64,000 nucleotides of DNA from Streptomyces canus. Lineage in GTDB: Bacteria > Actinomycetota > Actinomycetes > Streptomycetales > Streptomycetaceae. Position 1 is the stretch's first letter. Each line of letters begins with the position of its first letter. Position numbers and translations under genes: made by a program. The stretch spans positions 1 to 64,000 of the forward strand of contig NZ_KQ948660.1 in assembly GCF_001514145.1 (NCBI RefSeq), written 5' to 3'. A model generated the notes under the pieces. The model saw only the letters and a list, made by a program, of their open reading frames with translations. It had not been told where the DNA came from and did no database searches. Positions 25,274 through 33,366 of this stretch are shown piece by piece.

Positions 25274-26281
25274 GTGGCAGGACGTTTCGCTCCCCGGCCC
25301 ACGCGTACGACCGTGCGCGGCGGGGAGGTTGTCGTGCCCGCCGCGCGGCGGGAGGCGCCGCGAGTGAAGGCCCCGCTGGTGCGGAAGTGGGCGCCGGGGT
25401 GGCCCGTCGATCTCGGGCTGGTGCTCGGGGCGCTCAGGCGGGGGCCCGGCGACCCCACGTTCCGGGCGCTTCCGGACGGGTCCGTGTGGCGGGCCAGTCG
25501 TACGCCTGTCGGTCCCGGGACCCTGCGGGTCTGCGTGTACGGCGGTGAGGTGCGCGGCGAGGCGTGGGGGCCCGGCGGTGAGTGGCTGCTCTCGCGGTTG
25601 CCGGAGCTGCTCGGGGCCGCGGACGATCCTTCTGTCTTCGTGCCCCGGCATCGGGTGGTGGCTCATTCCTGGCATCGGCGGCCGGGGCTGCGGCTGACGC
25701 GGACCGGGCTGGTGCTGGAGTCGTTGATTCCTTCCGTGCTGGAGCAGAAGGTCACCACGGATGAGGCGTACCGGGCGTGGCGGTTGCTGGTGCGGAAGTT
25801 CGGGGAGCCGGCGCCGGGGCCTGCGGCGGGTGGGCGGTTGTGGGTGATGCCGTCGCCCCGGACGTGGGCGTTGATTCCGTCGTGGGAGTGGCATCGGGCC
25901 GGGGTGGACAACAAGCGGGCCTCGACGATTCTGCGGGCCGTGCGGGTGGCCGCGCGGCTGGAGGAGGCGGTGGGGATGTCTCCGGCGGCCGCGCAGGCTC
26001 GGTTGGAGGTGGTGCCGGGGGTGGGGCCGTGGACGTCCGCGGAGGTGGTGCAGCGCAGTCATGGGGCGGCGGACGCGGTGACCGTGGGGGATCTGCATCT
26101 GCCGGGGATCGTGGGGTTCGCGCTGGCGGGGGATCGTGATGCGGATGATGCGGCGATGTTGTCGCTGCTGGAGCCGTATGCGGGGCAGCGGCATCGGGCG
26201 GCTCGGTTGATCCTGTTGAGTGGGCGGGTTCCGGGGCGGCGGGCGCCGCGGATGACTCGGGGGGATATCGGGCGGTTGTGA
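25274..26281 (+). CDS. DNA-3-methyladenine glycosylase 2 family protein
   Basis: A 335-residue base-excision repair protein of the AlkA/HhH-GPD class. The helix-hairpin-helix is LEVVPGVGPWTSAEVV and the catalytic Asp lies in AVTVGDLHLPGIVGFAL. The preceding LESLIPSVLEQKVTTDEAYRAWRLLV matches the conserved helix EQ(Q/K)VS-type region. The N-terminal half corresponds to an AlkA-like beta domain. The GTG at 25274 is taken as start; a ribosome site is not obvious (AGGAC at 25261-25265). No adjacent ada or alkB gene. It converges with the manC-like gene, separated by the repeat-like spacer at 26330-26462. Confidence 0.9.
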   Translation: MAGRFAPRPTRTTVRGGEVVVPAARREAPRVKAPLVRKWAPGWPVDLGLVLGALRRGPGDPTFRALPDGSVWRASRTPVGPGTLRVCVYGGEVRGEAWGPGGEWLLSRLPELLGAADDPSVFVPRHRVVAHSWHRRPGLRLTRTGLVLESLIPSVLEQKVTTDEAYRAWRLLVRKFGEPAPGPAAGGRLWVMPSPRTWALIPSWEWHRAGVDNKRASTILRAVRVAARLEEAVGMSPAAAQARLEVVPGVGPWTSAEVVQRSHGAADAVTVGDLHLPGIVGFALAGDRDADDAAMLSLLEPYAGQRHRAARLILLSGRVPGRRAPRMTRGDIGRL

Positions 26282-26329
26282 CGGTGCGGCGGGTGGGGTT
26301 GGCGTCGCGGTTTTCGCCCCCGCCGCCCC

Positions 26330-26462
26330 TACCCGTCCTTCCCCCAGAGGGAGCACCCCCACCAGGGGCTGCCGCCCCTTCGACCCCGCCCAGGGGGCTC
26401 CGCCCCCTGCACCCCCGCCCCCGTCGGCCCTGAACGGGCCTCGTCCTCAAACGCCGGACAGG
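26330..26462. repeat. Streptomyces-type interspersed intergenic element with hairpins
   Basis: A very C-rich spacer between convergent genes. It contains two perfect hairpins, 26364-26379 (AGGGGC, loop TGCC) and 26392-26408 (AGGGGGC, loop TCC), and ends in CTCAAACGCCGGACAGGCTGA. From memory this wording recurs in many streptomycete intergenic regions, especially between convergent genes; it may act in termination. Confidence 0.55.
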
Positions 26463-26502
26463 CTGAAAGAAGCCGACAGACAGCCCCGGCCGGAACCTCT
26501 CC

Positions 26503-27585
26503 TCACTGGTCCGATGAGAAGCGAACCGCTCCCGCCGGGATCTTCGCGTCGCACCAGACGCGCGCGCCGTGGCGCAGTTCGTTGTCGGCGCCGATGATCG
26601 CGCCGTCGCCGATGACCGTGCCGGTGAGGATGGAGCGTTCGCCCACGCGGGCCCTCGTGCCGATCAGGGAGTCGGTGATGACGGCACCGGGTTCGACCAC
26701 CGCGCCCGGAAGGATCGTCGAGCCGGAGACCCTGGCGCCTTCCGCGATGTACGCGCCTTCGCCGACCACCGTGCCGTCGGTCAGTTTCGCGTCCGGGGCG
26801 ACCCTGGCCGTGGGGAGTATCAGGCGGTCGCCGCAGCGGCCGGGGATCGCGGGGGACGGGGCCCGGCCCAGGACCAGGTCGGCCGAGCCGCGGACGAAGG
26901 CGGCGGGGGTGCCGAGGTCCAGCCAGTACGTCGAGTCGACCATGCCCTGGAGGTGGGCTCCGGCCGACAGGAGTTCGGGGAAGGTCTCGCGTTCCACCGA
27001 GACCGGGCGGCCTTGCGGGATCGCGTCGATGACCGAACGGCGGAAGACGTACGCCCCCGCGTTGATCTGGTCGGTGACGATCTCCTCCGGGGTCTGGGGC
27101 TTCTCCAGGAACGCCAGGACCCTGCCCGTCTCGTCCGTGGGGACCAGTCCGTAGGCCCGCGGGTCCGTCACCTTCGTGAGATGCAGGGAGACGTCCGCGC
27201 CCGTTGTCTCGTGCGTGCGCACCAGCGCCCTGATGTCCAGACCCGTCAGGATGTCGCCGTTGAAGACCAGGACCGGCTCGTCGGGGGCGGAGTGCAGACG
27301 GGCGGCCACGTTGCGGATCGCGCCGCCCGTGCCGAGGGGCTCCACCTCGGTGACGTACTCGAGGTGAAGCCCCAGGGACGAGCCGTCGCCGAAGTGCGGT
27401 TCGAAGACCTCCGCGAGGTAGCTCGTGGCGAGGACGATGTGGTCGACGCCCGCGGCTCTCGCTCTGGCCAGCTGGTGCGTGAGGAAGGGGACACCGGCCG
27501 CGCGGACCATGGGCTTCGGGGTGTGCACCGTGAGGGGTCGCAGTCTCGTGCCCTTGCCGCCGACCAGGAGGATCGCTTCTGTCAC
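26503..27585 (-). CDS. manC: Mannose-1-phosphate guanylyltransferase / NDP-sugar synthase
   Basis: A 360-residue sugar-nucleotide transferase. Residues about 1-230 form the Rossmann-like nucleotidyltransferase domain: the signature AILLVGGKGTRLRPLT, then HTPKPMVRAAGVPFL, VFNGDILTG (metal-binding Asp) and AYVFRRSVIDAIP. Residues about 250-350 form a left-handed beta-helix with hexapeptide repeats (VAPDAKLTDGTVVGEGAYI, VSGSTILPGAVVEPGAVI). It likely makes GDP-mannose for glycans and lipids; another NDP-sugar is possible because family members are close. The GTG at 27585 is chosen, with GGAGA upstream; the frame is open further back without a ribosome site. Confidence 0.88.
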   Translation of the reverse strand: MTEAILLVGGKGTRLRPLTVHTPKPMVRAAGVPFLTHQLARARAAGVDHIVLATSYLAEVFEPHFGDGSSLGLHLEYVTEVEPLGTGGAIRNVAARLHSAPDEPVLVFNGDILTGLDIRALVRTHETTGADVSLHLTKVTDPRAYGLVPTDETGRVLAFLEKPQTPEEIVTDQINAGAYVFRRSVIDAIPQGRPVSVERETFPELLSAGAHLQGMVDSTYWLDLGTPAAFVRGSADLVLGRAPSPAIPGRCGDRLILPTARVAPDAKLTDGTVVGEGAYIAEGARVSGSTILPGAVVEPGAVITDSLIGTRARVGERSILTGTVIGDGAIIGADNELRHGARVWCDAKIPAGAVRFSSDQ

Positions 27586-27747
27586 CTGTTGTCTCCGCTT
27601 CCTGCCGGGACCGGCCCGAACTGTCTTTCGACCGGCCAGTGTATGCAGACCGTTGTGCGGCACCTTCGGCGGCCGTGCGGCATTCGCGCCTGCCCCCCGA
27701 CGGCGGTGAAACGGGTGGTACGAACTCTCCCCGGTCCTCAGCGACCG

Positions 27748-29217
27748 TCAACGACCTTGGAGACGGGCGGCTGTCGTGCGGGTGGAGCCGAGTTTGCGGT
27801 AGAGCTGCCGTCCGGGGCACTCCGTGGCGAAGCCGTCCCGGTGGCCGGAGATCACGTTCAGTCGTACCTTCTTACCCTTCGGATAGCGGTTGCCACCGCC
27901 CGACTTCAGATACGTCTTCCCCCTCGGGTTTGCGCCGTACAGGCCGAGCTTCCACGCGGCGAGCCGAGCGACGGCGTTCGTCACGGCGGCGGGCGGCTTC
28001 TTGGAGCCGTAGCTGCCGACGACGGCGATCCCCATGCTGTTGGTGTTGAACCCGAGGGTGTGAGCGCCGAGGACCGCCCTCGCGACGCCGCCCGCCCGGC
28101 CCTCGTAGATGTTTCCGCACTTGTCGACGAGGAAGTTGTAGCCGATGTCACGCCAGCCCATGCTCTTGACGTGGTAGCGGTAGATACCGCGAATGAGCGA
28201 GGACACCTGCGTACAGCGGTACCCGTTGCCGGACGCGGTGTGGTGCACGAAGGCCGCCTTGACCTTCTTCGTGTAGACGAACCTCCGCTCGCGCAGCCCC
28301 TCGTCGGCGCCCCAGCCGCGCCGGGTGACGATGCGCGGGCGCGCTCCGATGTACGGCTTCGTCCGCTGCCGCTCCGTCAACTCCCCCGCGCGCAGGGCGA
28401 ACAGCTCCTGTTCGGTCTGCTGCCGGTCCAGCGCCGGGATCTCGATGGCGCCGGGAGCGGCCAGACCGGCGTTGGCGGCGGACGCGTCCATCTCGGTGGC
28501 GTCTTCGGGCGGTTCCGCGGCAGGGGCGGACGTGTCCATCGTGGCGGGATCCTCGGCCGGTTCGGGGGTGGGGGCCGAGCGCGCGACGGCGCGGTGGGGG
28601 CCGTCTGCCGCCGCGGCTTCCTGCCGGGTGGACGACGGTGCGCTCTCCCCCGGGTCCACCAGTTCCACACGCAGCCCCGCCGGGAGAGGAGCGGCCGTGG
28701 TCACCGTACGGGAGCCGCGGGCCATGTCCTCGGCCCTGCGGTCGGCTTCGGCCCGGACCCTCACCTCCACGCCGTCCGAGTCGCCCACCCACAGCGGTGC
28801 AGTGGCGCCGTGGACGCGGCCGGAGATGCGCTCGGCCGCGCCGGGGTCGGCGGTGTCGTCGTTGTGGGCCTCCAGGTCCTGCCAGCCGGACCAGGTGTCG
28901 GTGCCGGCCGCACGGGTGCGGATCTGGACGCGGCCGTGCAGCTCGGTGTCCGGGTCGTCCCAGATCACTCCTGCGAGGGAGAAGTGCCGAACGTCCCGGC
29001 GGGGCAGGCCCTGTTCGTCGGCCGGGGCGAGGGTGACGTCACGGGAGGCGAGGGGCGCGAGGGGCAGCGACTGGGTGCTGCCGGGGGCTTCCGCGCCCGA
29101 CGCCGGTCTCACGGCCGCCGGGGACACCGGTCTCGCCGCGATCGCGGGCGAGGTGAGGGACAGGGCGAGGGCGGTCGCACAGGTGACGCCGACCGAGGAA
29201 GCAAGTAGTCCACGCAT
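27748..29217 (-). CDS. Secreted N-acetylmuramoyl-L-alanine amidase, PGRP type
   Basis: A 489-residue exported peptidoglycan hydrolase. A signal peptide (about 1-28, ending SPAIAA) is followed by a beta-rich region, a Pro/Ala/Glu linker (about 215-290), then a PGRP/amidase_2 domain. The latter has the motif RRGWGADE, zinc ligands in AAFVHHTASGNGYRC and in ISGHRDGFATECPG, and GYNFLVDKCGNIYEGRAGG. The ATG at 29217 has AGGA 8 bases upstream; in-frame ATGs at 29235 and 29241 are alternatives. It probably trims stem peptides in the wall. Divergent from the TIGR03089 gene. Confidence 0.9.
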   Translation of the reverse strand: MRGLLASSVGVTCATALALSLTSPAIAARPVSPAAVRPASGAEAPGSTQSLPLAPLASRDVTLAPADEQGLPRRDVRHFSLAGVIWDDPDTELHGRVQIRTRAAGTDTWSGWQDLEAHNDDTADPGAAERISGRVHGATAPLWVGDSDGVEVRVRAEADRRAEDMARGSRTVTTAAPLPAGLRVELVDPGESAPSSTRQEAAAADGPHRAVARSAPTPEPAEDPATMDTSAPAAEPPEDATEMDASAANAGLAAPGAIEIPALDRQQTEQELFALRAGELTERQRTKPYIGARPRIVTRRGWGADEGLRERRFVYTKKVKAAFVHHTASGNGYRCTQVSSLIRGIYRYHVKSMGWRDIGYNFLVDKCGNIYEGRAGGVARAVLGAHTLGFNTNSMGIAVVGSYGSKKPPAAVTNAVARLAAWKLGLYGANPRGKTYLKSGGGNRYPKGKKVRLNVISGHRDGFATECPGRQLYRKLGSTRTTAARLQGR

Positions 29218-29346
29218 GCTCCCGATCCTGGACATAGTCATATAAATCTGTCCATCGGGAAACTGACGGACCGTCGGGTCCTGTTGCGCCGAACCGGTGG
29301 CCCCGCTCGGGGGCGCCGGGCCACGTGCCCGCGTACGCTTCTGCGG

Positions 29347-30081
29347 ATGAACGCCACCGATCGCACCCCTGCCGACCTGCTGCGTTCCGCGCTCGCCGCG
29401 GATCCCGGACGCCCCCTGGTGACCTTCTACGACGACGCCACGGGTGAACGTGTCGAATTGTCCGTGGCCACCTTCGCCAATTGGGTGGCCAAGACCTCGA
29501 ACCTCCTCCAGGGCGACCTCGCCGCGGCGCCCGGTGACCGGGTGACGCTGCTGCTGCCCGCGCACTGGCAGACGGCGGTCTGGTTGCTGGCCTGCGCGTC
29601 GGTGGGGGTGGTCGCGGATGTCGGCGGAGATCCGGCCGCGGCCGACGTGGTCGTGAGCGGGCCGGACACGCTGGAGACGGCGCGGGCGTGTTCCGGGGAG
29701 CGGGTCGCGCTGGCCCTGCGGCCGCTGGGCGGGCGCTTTCCGCAGCCGCCGGACGGCTTCGTGGACTATGCCGTGGAGGTGCCGGGCCAGGGGGACCGGT
29801 TTGTTCCGTTCGCTCCGGTGGACCCTGATGAACCCGCGTTGATCGTGGCGGGGCGGGAGTTCAGCGCGGCGGAGGTCGTCGAGCGGGCTCGGGCCGAGGG
29901 GACGGGGGATCGCGTGTTGTCGGGACTGCCGTACGACACGTGGGACGGGTTGAACGCCGGGCTGTACGGGGCGCTCGCCACCGGGGGGTCCGTGGTGCTG
30001 TGCCGTCATCTGGAGCGGTTGGACGAGGAGGGGCTCGCCAAGCGGATCGAGAGTGAGCGGGTCACGGCCGTTCGTCGCTGA
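29347..30081 (+). CDS. TIGR03089 family protein (truncated acyl-adenylate-like fold)
   Basis: A 244-residue protein resembling only the N-terminal part of AMP-forming acyl-CoA synthetases: LVTFYDDATGERVELSVATFANWVAKTSNLL then GDRVTLLLPAHWQTAVWLLACASVGVVADVGG. It lacks the ATP-binding P-loop and C-terminal lid, so it is probably not an active ligase. The family is confined to actinobacteria and has no assigned role. ATG 29347. Its 3' neighbour is the first LCP gene. Confidence 0.85.
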   Translation: MNATDRTPADLLRSALAADPGRPLVTFYDDATGERVELSVATFANWVAKTSNLLQGDLAAAPGDRVTLLLPAHWQTAVWLLACASVGVVADVGGDPAAADVVVSGPDTLETARACSGERVALALRPLGGRFPQPPDGFVDYAVEVPGQGDRFVPFAPVDPDEPALIVAGREFSAAEVVERARAEGTGDRVLSGLPYDTWDGLNAGLYGALATGGSVVLCRHLERLDEEGLAKRIESERVTAVRR

Positions 30082-30200
30082 CCGGGCGGTCGCACGCCGG
30101 GGGCGGTCACCCGAGTGGAGCAGTACCGGCCGCCCTCGGGAACCGGTCCGCGTCATGGTCGTAGGTACAGATCCGTACGCCATGAGGGGTGGGCCGACTC

Positions 30201-31385
30201 GTGATGGACAGCGCTCGCACCCTCGGACCCGGCCTCGGGGCGTCGGCCGGTGGTGAAGGGCTCATACGCCGCCGGCGGCGGCGGTGGCTGCGCGGTGCCG
30301 GGCTCGCCGTCGCCGTGGCCGTGGCCGCCACCGCCGGTGCCGCATGGGCCCTCTACGCCAAGCTCGACGGGAACATCACCCCGGACGACGCGGCCGCAGC
30401 CGAGCTCGCCCGGTACGAGAAGGAGCGGCCCACCTCGCTCGTCAAGGACGCGCAGAACATTCTGCTGATCGGGTCCGACTCACGGTCGGGGGACGAGAAC
30501 GCGCGGTACGGGCGGGACTCGGGGACCGAGCGGTCGGACACCACGATCCTGTTGCATCTGTCCGCGGGACGGCGCACCGCGACGGCCGTGTCGCTGCCGC
30601 GGGACCTGATGGTGGAGGTGCCGGCCTGTCTGGGGTCGGACGGGACCCGTGGTGAGCCCGCGTTCACGATGTTCAACAGCGCCTTCCAGAAGGGCGGTTC
30701 GGCCTGCACGATCCGAACCGTCGAGAAACTCACGAACATTCGCGTGGACCATCACATGGTCGTCGACTTCCACGGGTTCAAGGACATGGTGGACGCCGTC
30801 GACGGAGTGACGGTCTGCCTCGACGAACCGATCAACGACAAGGCGGCCAAGCTGCGGCTTCCGGCGGGGCGGGTGACGCTGAACGGCGAGGAGGCGCTCG
30901 GCTATGTGCGGGCCCGCAAGTCCCTCGGCGACGGCAGCGACACCGAGCGGATGGACCGTCAGCAGAGTTTTCTCGGGGCGCTCGTGCACAAGGTGCAGAG
31001 CAATGACGTACTGCTGAATCCGGTGAAGCTCTATCCCGTGCTGGACGCGGCGACTTCCTCACTCACCACCGATCCCGGTCTGGCGAGTCTGCGCGGGCTC
31101 TACGAACTCGTGCGCGGCTTGCGGCACATCCCTACGGAGCGTGTGCAATTCCTTACCGTGCCGCGGGAGCCGTACGTCGGCGACGCCAATCGTGATCAAC
31201 TCGCGGAACCCGAGGCCCGGCGGCTTTTCGAACGGTTGCGCAAGGATGCGCCGGTGAAGGTGACAGAGAAAGCCCCGAAGTTTTCAGAACATTCTCAGAG
31301 CGAAGAACCCTATGGAGAATCTGAGAACGAGAGCGGGGCGCCCACCTTCCGGGGCAACACGGCCGCCCAGGACAGCTGCGGGTAA
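30201..31385 (+). CDS. LCP family protein (LytR-CpsA-Psr), first of cluster
   Basis: A 394-residue LCP protein. A basic cytosolic stretch (RRRRRRWLRG) is followed by one membrane segment and the extracytoplasmic LCP domain: NILLIGSDSR, RSDTTILLHLSAGRRTATAVSLPRDLMVEVP, IRVDHHMVVDFHGFKDMVDAVDGV and NGEEALGYVRARKSLGDGSDTERMDRQQSFL, with the Arg and Asp residues that hold polyprenyl pyrophosphate and Mg2+. LCP enzymes move glycopolymers from lipid carriers to peptidoglycan. It lacks the LytR_C domain of the later paralogues. GTG 30201 is preferred from GAGGGG at 30184-30189; ATG 30204 is equally possible. Confidence 0.92.
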   Translation: MMDSARTLGPGLGASAGGEGLIRRRRRRWLRGAGLAVAVAVAATAGAAWALYAKLDGNITPDDAAAAELARYEKERPTSLVKDAQNILLIGSDSRSGDENARYGRDSGTERSDTTILLHLSAGRRTATAVSLPRDLMVEVPACLGSDGTRGEPAFTMFNSAFQKGGSACTIRTVEKLTNIRVDHHMVVDFHGFKDMVDAVDGVTVCLDEPINDKAAKLRLPAGRVTLNGEEALGYVRARKSLGDGSDTERMDRQQSFLGALVHKVQSNDVLLNPVKLYPVLDAATSSLTTDPGLASLRGLYELVRGLRHIPTERVQFLTVPREPYVGDANRDQLAEPEARRLFERLRKDAPVKVTEKAPKFSEHSQSEEPYGESENESGAPTFRGNTAAQDSCG

Positions 31386-31413
31386 AGCGTTTCCCAAGGC
31401 GGTGAACCGGTGT

Positions 31414-31438
31414 CCGGGCAAATGGGCGGATTGCCCGG
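31414..31438 (+). terminator. Terminator after the first LCP gene
   Basis: A perfect 8-bp stem, CCGGGCAA (31414-31421) with TTGCCCGG (31431-31438), 9-base loop, 29 bases after the stop. Confidence 0.5.
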
Positions 31439-31491
31439 TTGTAGGGGCGTGGAATTTGTCACCGTCGTAACCTGTCGGCGAATCGGACGGC

Positions 31492-31497
31492 TAGTGT
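31492..31497 (+). promoter_or_regulatory. Putative -10 box, shared by duplicated LCP genes
   Basis: TAGTGT lies in the block GGCTAGTGTGAGCG, which recurs as GGATAGTGTGAGCG (35070s, -10 at 35074-35079) before the paralogous gene at 35129. TAGTGT fits the streptomycete -10 form. No convincing -35 is seen. Confidence 0.45.
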
Positions 31498-31538
31498 GAG
31501 CGCTCCGGTGCATCCGGCCGACGGAGGATTCAGCAACC

Positions 31539-33281
31539 GTGGACGCACAAGGCCGTGGGCAGGCGGGCGACATCGACCCCGCAGACCAGTGGGTACTCAA
31601 CCCGCACACCGGTGAATACGAACTGCGACTGACCCCTTCCGCACCGCAGTCGGGTATTCCCGGTCCCCGTAGAGCCGCGCCCTCCCCGAACAGGGCGGGC
31701 GCACCCGCCGGTCGTACGGCCAGTCCTGTGGCGCCGGGCCGTACGGTGCCGCCTCCGCGCAGGCGGGGCGCACCGCCCGAGGAGCCGCTGCCGGGGCGCC
31801 GTGGGCGCCGGCCGGTCAAGAAGAAGTCGACGGCGAAGAAGGCCCTGCTGTGGACCGGCGGCACCATGGCGTTCGTGCTGGTCGCGGCGGCGGGCGGCGG
31901 CTATCTCTACATCCGGCACCTGAACGGCAACATCACCTCCGTCTCCGACGACGGCGCGAGCACCGGTGGCTTCCAGACCGACAAGGCGATCAACATCCTG
32001 CTGATCGGCACCGACAAGCGCACCGGCGCGGGCAACGGGAGCTACGGCGACAAGGACAGCGTGGGGCACGCGGACACCACGATCCTGCTGCACGTCTCGA
32101 AGGACCGTACGAACGCGACCGCGCTGAGCATCCCGCGCGACCTGATCGTGGACGTCCCCGACTGCGAGACCACGCAGTCGGACGGCACCACCAAGGTCAT
32201 CCCGGGCACGGACGACGTCCGCTTCAACACGAGCCTGGGCCAGGACGAACGCACCGCCAGCTGCACCGTGCGGACCGTCACCGAGCTCACCGGCATCCAG
32301 GCCGACAACTTCATGGTGGCCGACTTCAACGCGGTCAAGACGCTGACCACGGCGGTCGGCGGGGTCGAGGTCTGTCTGGCCAAGGACATCGACGACGAGG
32401 ACTCGAAGCTCAAGCTGTCGAAGGGCACGCACACCATCTCGGGCGAGCAGGCTCTCGCGTTCGTGCGGACCCGGCACTCCGTCGGCTTCGGCGGTGACCT
32501 GAGCCGGATCGGGCTGCAGCAGCAGTTCCTGAGCGCGCTGATGCGCAAGCTGAAGTCGAACGACACGCTCACCAACCCGGCGAAGATGATCAAGCTGGCG
32601 GAGGCGGGCACCAAGGCGCTGACCGTCGACTCCAACCTCGACAGCATCGGCAAGCTGAAGGACCTCGGTCTGGAGCTGGGCAAGCTGAACGTGAAGAACC
32701 TGACGTTCACCACCGTGCCGGTCGTCGACAACCCGACGGAGAAGGTCAAGGCGACGGTCGTGCTCAACAACGCGACGGCTCCCACCGTCTTCGACATGAT
32801 CAAGAACGACGTGTCCTTCACCGAGGTGAAGAAGAAGGCGAGCGCGTCCAAGAGCGCCGAGGCGGCCGAGGAGGCGGCCCGGCTCAAGGGCACCAAGTCG
32901 GCCGCGTCCGAGGTACGGGTGCGCATCCTCAACGGCGGTGCGGTGGCGGGCGGCGCGCAGGCCGAGCTGGAGTACCTGCAGAACGAAGAGGGCGTACTGA
33001 AGTCGGAGAACGCGGGCAACGCGGACGCGGCGCTCAGCAAGACCACGCTGGAGTACGCCCCCGACCAGGCCGACCAGGCACGCAGGCTCGCGGCCATCCT
33101 GGGCCTGTCCGGGGCCCAGCTGAAGCCCGGCAAGAGCGTCACCAACTCCCAGGGCCTGCCCACCATGACGCTCACCCTCGGCAAGGACTTCAAGGGCGCC
33201 GGGGTGTCCTTCACCACGGCGACGAAGGCACCCGAGGGGGTGCAGCAGTCCACGGCCGACAAGGTCGAGTGCGCCAAGTGA
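31539..33281 (+). CDS. LCP family protein with LytR_C domain (type A, copy 1)
   Basis: A 580-residue envelope enzyme. A Pro-rich cytosolic N-terminus (about 1-95) carries the phrase DPADQWVLNPHTGEYELRL, also found in copy 2. A membrane segment (about 105-127) is followed by the LCP domain (about 145-370): NILLIGTDKRTGAGN, HADTTILLHVSKDRTNATALSIPRDLIVDVPD and ALAFVRTRHSVGFGGDLSRIGLQQQFL. The LytR_C domain (about 455-550) begins VRVRILNGGAVAGGAQ. GTG 31539 follows GGAGG. It is the partner of 35129 in a tandem duplication, and is followed by the type B copy 1. Confidence 0.95.
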   Translation: MDAQGRGQAGDIDPADQWVLNPHTGEYELRLTPSAPQSGIPGPRRAAPSPNRAGAPAGRTASPVAPGRTVPPPRRRGAPPEEPLPGRRGRRPVKKKSTAKKALLWTGGTMAFVLVAAAGGGYLYIRHLNGNITSVSDDGASTGGFQTDKAINILLIGTDKRTGAGNGSYGDKDSVGHADTTILLHVSKDRTNATALSIPRDLIVDVPDCETTQSDGTTKVIPGTDDVRFNTSLGQDERTASCTVRTVTELTGIQADNFMVADFNAVKTLTTAVGGVEVCLAKDIDDEDSKLKLSKGTHTISGEQALAFVRTRHSVGFGGDLSRIGLQQQFLSALMRKLKSNDTLTNPAKMIKLAEAGTKALTVDSNLDSIGKLKDLGLELGKLNVKNLTFTTVPVVDNPTEKVKATVVLNNATAPTVFDMIKNDVSFTEVKKKASASKSAEAAEEAARLKGTKSAASEVRVRILNGGAVAGGAQAELEYLQNEEGVLKSENAGNADAALSKTTLEYAPDQADQARRLAAILGLSGAQLKPGKSVTNSQGLPTMTLTLGKDFKGAGVSFTTATKAPEGVQQSTADKVECAK

Positions 33282-33295
33282 GGTGACCTAAGAGG

Positions 33296-33327
33296 CCTGC
33301 CGTGCGTCTAACAAGTCGTACGGCAGG
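33296..33327 (+). terminator. Hairpin between LCP type A copy 1 and type B copy 1
   Basis: An 11-bp stem, CCTGCCGTGCG (33296-33306) with CGTACGGCAGG (33317-33327, one G-U pair), is followed by TCTTTTCG. It could end or attenuate transcription between the two genes. The equivalent place in the second unit also holds a hairpin (36920-36956). Confidence 0.65.
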
Positions 33328-33366
33328 TCTTTTCGTTCGTTCCGCGTGAGGGTGGGGAGACAGGGG

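Noticed and set aside
29265..29275. GACGGACCGTC palindrome between the amidase and TIGR03089 genes
   Set aside because: It is short and common in high-GC DNA, and it has no clear promoter relation. Left as a note only.
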